From Holacanthus passer (taxonomy: Eukaryota > Chordata > Actinopteri > Pomacanthidae), in assembly GCA_025331565.1 (NCBI GenBank), contig JAFREQ010000076.1, forward strand, positions 1,984,001 through 2,048,000: a stretch of 64,000 nucleotides of DNA, given 5' to 3'. The notes beneath the pieces were generated by a model, which was not told where the DNA came from, did no database searches, and saw nothing but the letters and a program-made list of their open reading frames with translations. Of this stretch, positions 1 to 12,700 are shown piece after piece. Numbering within the stretch: the stretch's first letter is position 1; each line of letters opens with the position of its first letter. The position numbers were made by a program, and so were the translations under genes.

Positions 1-150
1 TGATATCACTCTGTAGAGACGATGATTTCACTTGACTTTAAAGGGTGTTTTTCTGTTCATCAGTTTCAAAAAAGTCACATTAAATTTACTTTGATGAAAT
101 GTACAATTTTGTGATGACAATAAAACATGAACGGCTGCATCTAACTAATT

Positions 151-335
151 ATTATATCATTGTCCATGGATCTGCTTATCATTTTCTGAATTAATGGTTT
201 GGTCTATAAGATGTAAGAGTGAAAAATGGCCATTAAAATTTTTATTATTACTTGTTACTTGCTTGACCAACAATCCAAAACCCAAAGATTATTTTTCAGT
301 TTACTATCAAATAGGACAAATAGAGGCTGGAACCA
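151..335 (+). mobile_element. relic of a dispersed teleost repeat (TTTGGTCTATAAGATGT type)
   Basis: The text TGGTTTGGTCTATAAGATGTA, then CCAACAATCCAAAACCCAAAGA, matches a repeat common in fish genomes. A better copy lies at 61508-61764 and a partial one at 11563-11730. No coding capacity. Only the central part remains here. Confidence 0.55.
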
Positions 336-781
336 TGAAGCCATGCACTGATTCTTTGGAATCATTTGGAATCACATTTTTGAAACAGACACTGTTTCCA
401 AAAGGTACCTGAACATCACAATTTCTAAATGTTGCACAACTCCTCTCCTGTACCGAAGAAGTGTTGTGCAACACGTCCAGCCTATTTTATTAAGCAAATG
501 TTTTCGGTCATGATGCCATCCATCATCAGGGAGGTCCTACAGTCACAGTAATATCCATCAATGCCTTGCAGGTTTCAGGCAACAATTATGGTCAGTACAG
601 TAATGTCTCATTCACAATTTCTCTTTAATTGTATTTTATATAAACATATGTGACTGACAGTGACTGAGAGGTGAGGATGTGTTATTAGAATACAGGTGAA
701 ATAAAAACTCATTTCTGAGCAATTTGTTAGAAACAAATAATAACAAACAACCAACACTAGAAGTGTCCATTATAATTTTTT

Positions 782-787
782 TTTATT
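782..787 (-). promoter_or_regulatory. akap13: candidate polyadenylation signal AATAAA
   Basis: The minus strand reads AATAAA here. About 25-45 nt downstream in the transcript it becomes GT-rich (AGTGTTGGTTGTTTGTT), as expected of a cleavage downstream element. A weaker ATTAAA candidate exists at 2286-2291. Confidence 0.35.
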
Positions 788-3706
788 ATGAGAGAAATAT
801 GACTTTACATCACCTCAAGGGTGAGAATAAAACATAAATAAAACATTCTTACAAAATGTTGCAATAAATCACCAACAAAACATTTTTTTTACATTTGATT
901 TGTTTTGTACATAAATCATATTTACACATTTGTCTTTGCCCTTTTTTACATTGTTGGGAATGAAACAATTCTGTACCACTTTTATAGTACAAACATTTCC
1001 TTTGTTTCAAAGCAGAGGTATAAAAGCTCTCCTCTCTCTCCTGAGAAGATGCTGGGTTCTACTCTAGTGCATTTTATCATTAAGATTTAAGGCTACGCAG
1101 GGTTCACCTGATGGACACACTCGTCTCATGGACAGGCCTATCATCATCGGGGAGGGAGTTCATTTTCCTGACTCACGTCTGCTGATTGTCCCTTACAGAA
1201 AGAGGTTTGTGGTTCTGCCCGGTCGCTCCCTCCAACCGTCTTTTTTTTCATATTAAAGCTACTGCTGACTGGTTTCGCTGAATAACCAATTACAATCTCT
1301 GACAACTTATTTGTTTCTGCAGTCAATTACAATTGCCGTGGGGAAAATGTCACAGAGTGTGAGAGCCCACGCTCATCACATTATCTCTGTACGGCAATGA
1401 CCTGCTGAGAAAAAGATGTCGATTTCTCACAGCAGGAAGAATCTATAAAAAAAAAAAGAAATTAAAAAAATAGTTTCATACTTTCTGCTTCTTGTTGTTG
1501 TTGTGTGAGAGAGGGAACTAATTTAGTCATAGGTGCAGTGCTCCCTAGTGGTCAAAACACACCTAAAGTGACAGAGGGGGGGAAAAAAAGCCCATTCCTC
1601 TGTTTCTTTGACAGGATTACACCAAAGCCATAAACAAAAGACATGAAGCAACTAATTGGCTGGCCCTATAAGCCTCTTAGAAGACACACTATAATAAACC
1701 AGCCTGGACATGAAGTCAAATCCTCAACACAGACGGCAAGTTAACAAACAAGCACTTACAGACAAAAGAGGCAGCAAGAAAGCAGTTCTGTGTCGCTGCT
1801 CTGTTATTCACTTGAAAAGGGTTTTTTTTTTTGAACTTCTGTTTTTTTTTACTTCTACCTGTCCAGCAGGTAGTTGTGTGGCCCACAGTCTGGCCTCAGT
1901 GGGGCTAAAACACAGGTTGGACAGGCCACCTTGGAAACGTCACATAAAAAGCTACCAGCCCCTTTTTCCCCCATTTTAAACACTAACAAAACGGGGCTGC
2001 AGCATCTTTTATGTACTTTAACACGTTATCTCACTTTGGATCATTGTCATCATCATCATGAGCATCAGTGCCCTCGATTAAAAAGTTCCACAGAGTACAA
2101 AGATCTCCTTGATTGATATCTCACACTGATAACAAAAAAAAAATGCATCAACATATTAGGACCAAAGTGCTTAACAACACTCACGAGTGTTGGTTAATTT
2201 GAAACGATCAAAGACTCAGGCGATACCTGCTGAGCAGGTTTAGTCATTAAACGTCCAAACAGGGACACATAACATAATTTGGTGTTTTTAATTATTGTCC
2301 TTTCTCATTTTCTCTAACCAGCTGCTTTGTCCCTAAATTAAAGGCCTGAATTTCCTAAAACCATCAGCCGCCTGGATTTACCGACTCTATTATCACAAGT
2401 GAAAGGGGGAGGTTGAAAGAGAAAGTTGAACTCTTTAACAGACAGAAACCATTAGTATGCTACCTGCAGAGTTACATGCAATTAAAAAACGAGGGAAAGC
2501 CCTGCTCGTCGTCACTCAGATGAAAGATGAGGGCTGATAAAAGCCCATTGACAGGCAGATAAAGCGAGGATCAAGCTAATATCCATCCAAGGCTCTAAAA
2601 CACACTAAAGGATATGAATTGAGCCATTAGACACAGAGAGATATGTCTCCATCCATTCATTACTGTTGAGTCTGGAAAAAATAGACACGCACATCTGAAG
2701 AGCTTCACTCCAGAATGGAGATATCCATACTTCAAATGCATTAAAACACAGCCAGGGAACATGATTGATGGCATTAAGTCCTTATAGAGGATTACCGATC
2801 ACAGTGGACGTAATCACATCTGCTGTTCAAACTGTGAGTGGAGGAATTTGAGGCTACACTTTCCTTTTCAAAGTGCATCTATACATTTTGGAAAGAAACA
2901 CTGGAGCAAACACTGGCCCGACGTTCCTCTGTGGCTTCAGCGCTCTATCAATTATCAATGAGGATAATTAGGAGCGAGGAGCTTCCAGTGCCACATGGAG
3001 CTTGTTGACATTCATATCTGTTTCCAAGTGGAATTTGGGGACGTCTGTGTCCTTGTATGTGCGGGTTCAGTCGCATGGAAAAGGCTTATGTAAATGAACA
3101 GAACAGCCTGTTGGTGTGGAACTTAATGACAGGACGGACTGTTGAACAGGGGGCTGGTTGGGGCCATGACAGACACGGGAAAAAGAAAGGCAGTGAAGCC
3201 TGGGACATACTTGGCAGAGGCAATCTACTGTGAAATTCTTTCAATTTGATACTCTAGCACTAATGTACGATTCTTCCAAATGAAGAAATTAATCCTCTGT
3301 CATGTACCACGGTGTCTTTGGACAAGGAAGGTTTTTGGACACCCAGAAATGTTAGTCCATGTTTTATGTACTGCAAGTATGTGTGCCTACTTGCACACCC
3401 AAACAGAATCCCTAAAATATTTAACTTTCCAGAAACTAGAATCAGTGGTATTTCAGTTAAAAATACAAGAAAATACTATTCCTGTCTTTTTCTTGCATGT
3501 AATGTTAAACAGCTCTACACTATGAAACGGAAAAATTAACTCAAAGTCTTTTCAAGGTGATTTTAAAGGTGCCAAAAAAGCCTGTAGAACACTGCAGTAT
3601 TACATATGTAGATGAGTGTACTACTACTTAGCAGTAACACACTCCTCTGGATGTCAGAACGGCTGTGATGGGTTGATGAGGAGGAGGAGGAGGAGAGCCA
3701 CTTCTC
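782..3706 (-). other. akap13: probable akap13 3' UTR
   Basis: About 2.9 kb follow the stop codon down to the first good polyadenylation signal. I see no convincing coding frame here; the short frames at 1144-1326 and 1710-2116 have no recognisable content. The stretch 2380-3080 looks more complex than the surrounding introns, with many ATTA/TAAT and TGACAG words. The length rests only on the poly(A) signal below. Confidence 0.4.
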
Positions 3707-3759
3707 TCAGCAGAAGAAGATCTCTCCATCCAGAGGAGGCTCTGGGAGGTGCTGGGGGT
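3707..3759 (-). CDS. akap13: akap13 window exon 30 (terminal 17-codon exon and stop)
   Basis: 53 nt of coding sequence, phase 1 in, ending in TGA at 3709-3707. The acceptor has a long pyrimidine tract (CTCTTCTCCTCCCTCCAG). It encodes PQHLPEPPLDGEIFFC, whose end matches the human AKAP13 terminus EGEEIFC. The phase fits the exon 29 donor (G plus AC gives Asp). The exon is too short to stand out as an ORF. Confidence 0.88.
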
Positions 3760-6700
3760 CTGGAGGGAGGAGAAGAGAGGAGTCAGTGTCGGCGTCACAA
3801 CAGAGGTTTCTTCCTCTAAGAGGATTTAGCTTGCTGATATGTTGTAACATTTATTCTCCTGGGAGAGTTAGCGAGCGGCGTCGCCCTGCTTCACACTGAT
3901 CAAACGCAGCAGCGCGGTGCACCGAGACGTCGTTGAGAGGCGTTCAAGAACTGACACAAGCCGCTTCAGCGAGCGGCTTCATGCGCTCATTTCAGAGTCA
4001 TCCTTTCATATCTACAAATGTAGTTTCACTTTCATGTGTATCAATGCTTTTCATACCAGATGTATGCTGTGAGCCTCCTGTACTGTGTCTATATTATTGT
4101 TTGCTGTTCTAGAAATACAGGGTGACTCACAGAAACACTTTCAAAAACAGAAACCTTTTCATACTCATACTCTCGTAACCAGGTGAAGTCAGAGCCAAAC
4201 CAGAGGCATCTCCAAACCAGCCTAAGCAGGTTTAAGCTTTCCCTAATATGTATGACAGCTGAATATTTAAGAACGCAAGGACAAAATCTAAGCTGTGTCC
4301 CAAATTCATACCACATTCTAAGCAGGTTTAGAGTATGTAGGGTGTTCGAAGTGACAAACACAGTACATGTATATTCAAAAGTAAAATACCTTGACTTGTG
4401 CATGATGTTGATGGACACCCACAATGCAATGCAACACAAAGCAACTGGAGGAGGTCCAAGAACACCTCAGAAAGCCATTTTTGAAAAACATTATGCCGCC
4501 TAAGTGAAGTTGTTAAGTTGAACTGGCAACGACACTTCAAATTGGCAGTTTAACAGACTTCCACCTGCATGTGTGCCATGTTAGTATAAAACAGTTAAGT
4601 ATGTTGATTGCTTGTACACTCAATCAATTAACTGTATACTATAAAGATTTTCCTTGAAATACATCACCAGACTGAGCAGCCATGACAAGCTGGACAGGCT
4701 GTGATGAGTAGTTACTATGGAAGTGTTGAAGATGAGGGTCATCTATATGTTTCACACACACTACCACTGTGACTCAAGTGGATTTAACACAGGTGGCTCT
4801 TTGAAAACGTTACACTGATTCTATAGGTTCTGTCATTAGCAGTTTAGCTGAAATGAAATATCCAGAAACATGACATTTTCTCAGGGTTTCTTGCCCAGAG
4901 GTGGCTCTGTGCTTAGAACTTAATCCACATGTAAAACAGATGCGTGTGAATGTGGCTCCTTGTGTGCTTTACTATCAGCTTTGAATTATTATGTAAATGT
5001 ATTAGTTAGTGTGTATTCTAGGTTTTCACATTTCTAAAGGTGGAATTATTGAATATATACAGTTTTATCTTTCTTAGAAAAAAGAAACATAACTACTATA
5101 TTCATTATGGCTATTTGAAAAATGTCCATGTGAACACTCTTGGTCATACCTTGTCCTATATCTACAGTGGGTTAGTCTACCCAGCATGCACTGTAACATG
5201 AAACACAATGGGAAACCTTGACATTTTGTGCTCAAACATGGTTTGAATATGTGTTTCTGAAAACACCTGAAGACCTGGTATATTAATTCTTCTAACCATC
5301 TATTTAATCCCTTTGTCTGTCTGATGATGTCCTCCTACGACACATCTACCCACCACCTCTCCTTTTTCTCTGATAGCTAAATGCCATGTGTCTAATCTGA
5401 AGTGTCCTTGACTAAAACATTCAACTCCAACCTGCTGACTCACTGTAAGACACTGAATGATTCAACTAAATGGAAATCCATCCACTCCCTCCCGTTCACC
5501 GCTCTCTCTACCTGCTGTCTGTGGGCTCCCTCCTTTGCCCTTCTTCTTCTTCTTCTTCTCCTTCTCCTTCCCCTCTTTGCTCTTGTTCTTGGCCAGCTGC
5601 AGCAGGCTCTTTGAGATCTGGTTGTTGGCCTCGCTGCCTTTGAGGTTGGGGTTGGTGGAGGATGAGGTAAAGGGATTGAGGCCTTTCCCTTTGGGCTTAG
5701 AGCGCTGGGGATGCACCCTCAGCAGGGAGGAGGAGGAGAGCTCCAGTGGGTCCAGCTCCAGAGACTGGGAGCTGCCGGCAAACTGGGAGTCATCCGACGT
5801 CGTAGAGGGAGTCCTCTGAAAGTAAAGGATGAAGGTAAGATCGACGTACAGCTGTTATCTACATATGTGAGCCAATATGTGTGAGCGGCGCACATTTTAA
5901 TGTTTATGCAGGCTTATCGTGAATAAAAGATGAGCATAAATGTTTCCAGAACTGAGCTTAATGGTGGAATATGAAAAAATGTTTAACTATGTATGCAGGT
6001 TTTGGCATAAAAGCCTGGAAATATAACCGCTGATATAACGGCTGTCTGGACTGTTTGCTAGTGAACATGTTGCCAAGAGCTTTTCAGAATTCACTTTTAA
6101 GAGGACCCAGGGTCAAGCCTCCCGTACAAGCATCCATAAACACCAACCCTGCTCAAGTGCCACTGAGCAAAACACAGACTCCCTCCATTGAGTGTTCCCC
6201 TGTAGCCGAGGGGCAACAGAGAGGCGATCTTCCTGCAGGGAGCCACAGATCACGTCATCATTATTGTTATGATCTTTAAAGTGTCCTTGCTCACCTCAGA
6301 CATGCGCACCTCCTCCATCTTGTCGAGCTGCCTCTGCACAGCCTCCCTGTCCCTCTCCAGCTTCCTCTGGGCGTCCCTCAGCCTCTCCAGGTCTTTCTGG
6401 TACTCCTCCTTCTTACTCTGCAGCTCCTGCTTCTCCTCCTCCAGCTCCTTGTGCTGCTTCAGGATCTCCTCCTCCTGCAGTGGTTGGGGAGGCACATTGA
6501 TGGATTTATTGAAATGTCACAGCACAAAGATACGGTGTCTTTTCAGAACTTGAAAAGGAAGCTACTCCATCATTGTGTCGATATTACAGGTCAGCAGGTC
6601 TTCAGACTAGTGCTGAGCTCCATTGTCTGAGACTGAATGAAAACTATTTGCTGAGATAATATACTATCATCTGAGAAAGGAAACTCTATTTAAAAATCTC

Positions 6701-9700
6701 TGAATAAAAGTAATGCTTGTTCGACATAATTTTTCTGTCTAAAATTTCTGTTTCATGTTCACAGATATATAAACTAAATAGTACTAGATAGCACTGACTC
6801 GCGTGTTTTTGGTTGGTTGTAGGTTTGTCGAGATTCAGCCAGTTCATTATTGATGCCCGTTCAAGCTCCCGTAAAATCATGTGTCTCCGCCTATCTACCT
6901 CACAACCAAAGGATTTTAAGCTAATTTAAAAAGTTCTTTTGAGGTAAATGAACTATTCCTCAACACGAGCTTCCTACTGTATGTAAGGAAAAGCAATGCT
7001 AAAAAAGAAACCTGACAGTCTACCGCTCACTGATTATTTAGTGTCTGTTACTGTTAACATTTTTAAAGTAGAAAAAGGACATGAATTAGGTTTCTTTTTC
7101 CTCTTTTTATGTCCACTTGCTACTTTGACAACATTTTGCATTTAAAGGTAAGAATGTAGAGAGTCAACTTGGCTGTCAGCAAGAGTTTTGCAAATTGAAA
7201 CTCTTGTGAAAACTGAACCAATGTCATTATAAAATGCTGCAGGAGGCTTATGCAATGCCAGCACCATGACATTAAAAAACAAATACATATTGTGCTTATT
7301 TGTAGGAATCCATTAACTAAATTTTCATCTTTACTTAATTTCAATTTTAAAATGTCAATTGTGAGGGTGCCGCCTACGAGGCCTTTACCCCTTTTTGTTT
7401 AGCCATTTACAAGTGATCAGAAAATTGTAAAGCAAAGCACCTGAGTTGCACCTGAGGATTAGTAGCTGCTACCTTTAAACCAAACTTTAGACCTTTCTAA
7501 CACTACTGCAATGTCTTTGCATCCTCTTCAGTTTTAATATGACCCTGCAGCTTTGCTCTTGGTGAAACTAAACTTTAAAAGAATTTTTTTTTTATGTTTT
7601 TCATTCAAAGGCATGTTTTTGAAGGCAGTCTACATCACTTCAGGAAACCCCAAATGTCTTGCACAATACTACATAGTAATTTATCAAGTAAAATACTGTA
7701 CAAGCTAAATTACTACAGCATAGAACCATCCCACTGTTAAATAAATTGTCAGCTGCCTAGAAATCTATTAATAATACAGAGAGCTTGTAGAAAATGATGC
7801 GTAGTTACCTGGACACGCAGCAGCCCCTCCCTTTCAGTCAGCTGCTTTTCCCTCAGCTCCCACTCCCTCTCCCTCCTCCTCTTCTCCTCAGCATGAGCTG
7901 CCTGCTGTCTCTGCAGGGATGCCAGCTCCTGCCGCTGCTTCTCCAGGCTGCGCTGCTTCTCCTGTTCAATCAGCGAGCTGGGCCGTGAGCTCTGCCGCGA
8001 TAGAGACGTGCAGGAGGACGAGCGCTCGCTCAGGGCCTGCCGCTGGTCCTCTATGAAGCTGTCCTGCTGGACCACCACCGCCTGGGAAGGACAGATTAGG
8101 TCAGAGACATCACTCTTGGTATCGTCTTAATGCTATTCTTTTGTCTGTCTCAAAGGCTCAGCTGTCACATTGCACCTGAAAGCACCTGAAATCACATCTT
8201 CCCCCTCATTGTTTCACACAACATGTAATGTTCACAACAGCGAAAAGCCTCACAGAGGTGCATCATTTCAATTCTGATGTGGAGCACATGTATATATTGT
8301 ATGGAAGCTGTCTTGCCTGTAGAGTGCTGAGCAGGAGATGCAGATTGGAGACACTGTGAAGGACCTGCTGTTGGAAAAGAGAGATCACTGAGCATCTTGT
8401 AAACTCAAAAATCATGGTCTGTTCTTGTTCTATTGCATGGCGAAGTCTGTTTGATGTCGTCTTGCTTATTGCTGCACTTGTTAAAATTCACCATGAATCA
8501 CAGCAGTGCTTCATTTTAAACGTTGGCTTTTTCTTTTAATAAGTGCCAGAGGTGGATTGCGAACAATATGAATTTACCAGTGGACAAGCCAGCATTAAAC
8601 TGACTTGACTTTACAATCTGGTTACCTTTTCTCCATTCAAACACTGACTAAGAGACAAGGCCACTGAGCTTTCAGCTGCCACCAGTGTTTACTAAGACTC
8701 AAAAATGCTCCTATTAATGTTCAGTGGGAACAGAAAATAACATTTCTAACACAGAACATCTGCACAAAGTGTTGTTGCTGGGGGGTAAACAGATTGGACT
8801 GGCATCTTTTGCAGGTTAAAACAAAATGTTTGACTTACAGCTTGCATTTTCTGTTAAGTAGTTAATTAACTATTCTTCACCTGTTTAGGTTGAAAGACTA
8901 TGAACGGCACAAGTATTTGATTTATACAAACAGTGCTATCAAACATTTAGTATGAAATGTTGAGAACTTGAAGTCCTTTTTCACATTGTCTGCTTTTCAA
9001 CTTTTGAAACAGAATGAATATTAAATTAATGGCAGACCTTTCGACTTTTGGAGGGATTGCCATAAAATTCAATACACATATCCACGGTGCCCAAATGATG
9101 AATCCTATTGACTTTGGCTGTTCTGACTTTTTCTCTAACAAACCAGGAGGTCAAAGTTTTCCCTTAATCTATGAAGTATCTCAACATCTACTAGATGGAT
9201 TGGCACAAAATGTTGATGATCCAGAGGTTGACTTTTCCATTAGCTGTAGCTGTAGTTTGTGTTGAGTGCAAATTAGTAAATGTTGGCATGCCAACACGTT
9301 GAACAAAGATAATTAAGATGATGACTTTTAGTCTTGTTTTAACTATTCACTGGTGTTATGGGCAAAGAATATTTCTGTGGCATTAATGTGAGTTTTAAAC
9401 TTATTTTTCTATCTTGGTAAGTTCTACTGCTACTGTACTTGCACTGCTTGGGATGCTTGCTCTATTCTCATGCATAATTCATTTCATCTTATTTTCATTT
9501 AAAATTCTTCTTAAAGCCCGCTCTTATAAGCATAATTTTATCAAATAAGATCTTCCTTTTACAGTCTGTGTTTCAAGTGAGTGTGTTTCAAATAATGCCA
9601 CTAACATCTAACACCACTGATAGAAACAGTCCAACAACTACGACTCGTGCAGCTTATAGATTTGCCGATGCTGATAAGGATGATGGTAACACAGAGTTTT

Positions 9701-12700
9701 GACAGTTTCCATGTAAACAGCGGCTGTAATTGAGTTTGAGACAGGAAGTCGGTGTTACCTCGCTGTTCCTCTTCAGCAGCTGCAGCACGTTGGCGTTTCC
9801 TCCCTGCACACAAACAAAAACACACACTAAGTACTGTACAGCAAGGAATGCACACATCTTCCTGCGCGTCTCATTGTGTGTGTACAGCATGTGTATGTGA
9901 ACGTGCAGGCACTACAGTATGTATGGCTGTGTGAATGTGATTATAGTGTGGGTGTGCTGTAAAAATCTAATTGTATCTGGGTATGATTATGTAAGCTGAT
10001 ATAGTGATACAGCAGTCTTGCAGCTGCATTTTAAATAATGATGAGTTCAACATTACCAAGAGGGTGTTATCCTTTTATAAAGAAAACCACAAACTAATAG
10101 AATGGAAAATGTAATGCTTGATTTAACTCTGCGTTGTATCTTAAATGATCATTCTGACTTCTGCAAACACTCCTTTCTTTTCTTGCTGAACCCCCTTTAA
10201 ACTTTGGCTCTATGCCCAGGATGAAATGTTAATAAAAATCAAGTACTGCTCTTGTATTTCAGTACAATTAGCAAGGAACGGCCTGGTGTCAAGAAGGTTC
10301 AGAGACTAAGAAAATGCTTTTGTTAAACAGCTTACTACAGGAGCCTGGCTCCTCTAAAACATTCAAAAAACAATTCTGTGCAGTGCAGCTGCTAGATATG
10401 TGCAGGATATATGACTACAAAGGCTAGAATGCAGTGCAGAGCTACAATAGCAGCACCTAAAGGCGACTCATTCATTTTCATCCACTATTGAATTCTTATA
10501 CAACCGATGGTCGCCATTAGCAACGGGACCTGGCAGGAAGAGTCAAGAGGATAATTCACTGGAGGGAGAGAAGCGGCTAAATTCATCTTAATGGTATTGT
10601 TGTTAATGTTGGAGGACAAATGCACCCCCACACATGGCCTCAGGTTCTCATTGAGGCGTGGGGGCGTAGCGGCTTCAGAGTCAAGAATAATTGGCTGCTG
10701 AGATGCCGACCTTCTTTAAAACACTGTCGGACTCCGTCCTGCGCAGATCTCCCGCCATATCCTCGCTCTCGTCTCTGTCTCCACCTGACATAAAGAGAAA
10801 CCACAGGAGGCAAGAATGAACCAGGCAGCAAGTAATCCATATTCAGGTTCACTGCAAGAGAATATGAGACCACAGGCACAATGTGATATGGAACATTTAT
10901 CATATTTTAATATTGTCACATGTCGAAACCCTTTAAAGCTTTTAATGTCTAATGCAAAGTGATCACATTTTAGAGATGATGTAATGTGTGGTCAAAAATG
11001 GTCTGTTCTGCAAATCTCAGTGTTTTGTTTACAGCACATCATAGATGGCAGATGAATCTACCTCATTAGTAATGATTACAATACTACATGTATTTGGACG
11101 AATTCGCAGTATCAAAGAAAGAGTGGAAAGCAATATACAAATGATCAGAAAAGAGTATGAAGCAGCTACACTCTGTGAAACGTCATCAACATGCCCACCC
11201 ATTCACTGTGAATTCTCCAGACAATTATCTACTCTATTCATACATGAGCTCAATAGGACATTATACAGACTTTGTAGCAGGGAGCTGGCAGGGTAAAGCC
11301 GGTTAATGCTCGGTTACACTGATTATGACATTTGTTGTCAAACTTACAGCTCGTCCAAGAAAAGTTCAGGTTAGTAGCACATGTGTGGATACAGCTTATG
11401 AGTAGCTGAAATAATATGAGAGGCAGGTAGATGTAGAGGTAGGTATTGTTTGAGGGTAACAATAGTTTGTTTGGGAGTGTTTTTAGCGTATGAATAGGTA
11501 TAGACAGGTCTTCATGATGAAAATTCAAATTTCTACTTAAAATGAGTTTGATGTTGAAGAATAGAGCTGCAACTAACAATTATTTTCATCTATTAATCTG
11601 AAGATTATTTCCCCCATCATGTTGTCTGTAAATGTCAGAAAAGAGTTAAAAATGTCATTTCAATTTCCTGCAGCCCAATGTTGTGACATCTTCAAATGTC
11701 TTGTTCTGCCAAACCGACAACCCAAAGCAAACCAAATACATAACAAATAAATAAATAAATGTGCTCAGAATTATGCAGAACAACGAATAATGCAGATATT
11801 AGGTACATAACATTTTGTACTCATTTTGTTGGTAAATGTAAAAATCTTATATGCAAATTTTGCATAACACTTTCTGTATTCATTTCATATTTCCATTACC
11901 TGCATTTTGTTTGTCTTTGGATTTCCCTTCGGCTCTACTCACACAATCACTTTGCCCCTGCTGAGTCCTCCTTTAACTTTTTAACCAAACTCAAACTACT
12001 CACAGTGTGTGGTCCAGTTGATTCTACACAGCTCTAATATTAGTTTATATAATCTTGAGATTGTTTGACAACGTGCCTCTGATGTTAATATCCTTTCTGT
12101 GTCTGCTCTTTGAGCAAAATAAACGGTAAAACACACTATTAAAACATCACAGTGATAAAAACATTGTGGAGTTGTGCAGGTGCATTCCTCATGGAGAAGT
12201 CTGGACCTCTTATGGCTCAGTATCTGCCACACTGACAGCACAGGCCCACTCTGAGCTTACAAGCCACCAGTTCAGAGGTATCGCCTCAGGCCACGCCCCC
12301 CTGAGGAAGCATCAGCTTTAAAATGTTTTATCTAACTGCACTGAACAGGGGCATTGTGGGTAGTGCTTGTTGTGGTGCCTGCTGTTATGTGACCACTATA
12401 AATCAGTTTAAGGGTCAAAGAGTGAAATATTTTACTATTCAAAATTGGGCTGGGCTTCCAGCTGTGTCACCGCACATTTGCAGTCCAGTCATTGAGTTGA
12501 TGCAGTTATCTGCACCAGCAGGTCTGAGTTCAGTGCCTTTGACTGATACAGACTTTAAACATGTGACCTGGCTGACCACGTGAGCCAGTCTGCACAATGT
12601 CTCCGTAGAGAACAAGCATGCGGCAGCAGACTTACTCTTGCTGCTGTGCATCTGGTGACTGTCGAATCCTCCGAAGGTCTCGGCCCGACGGGGCAAACAC

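Noticed and set aside
5462..5464. TGA as the main end of the akap13 coding sequence
   Set aside because: A consensus donor at 5511-5510 and a phase-matched exon ending GEIFFC at 3707 give the conserved AKAP13 terminus instead.
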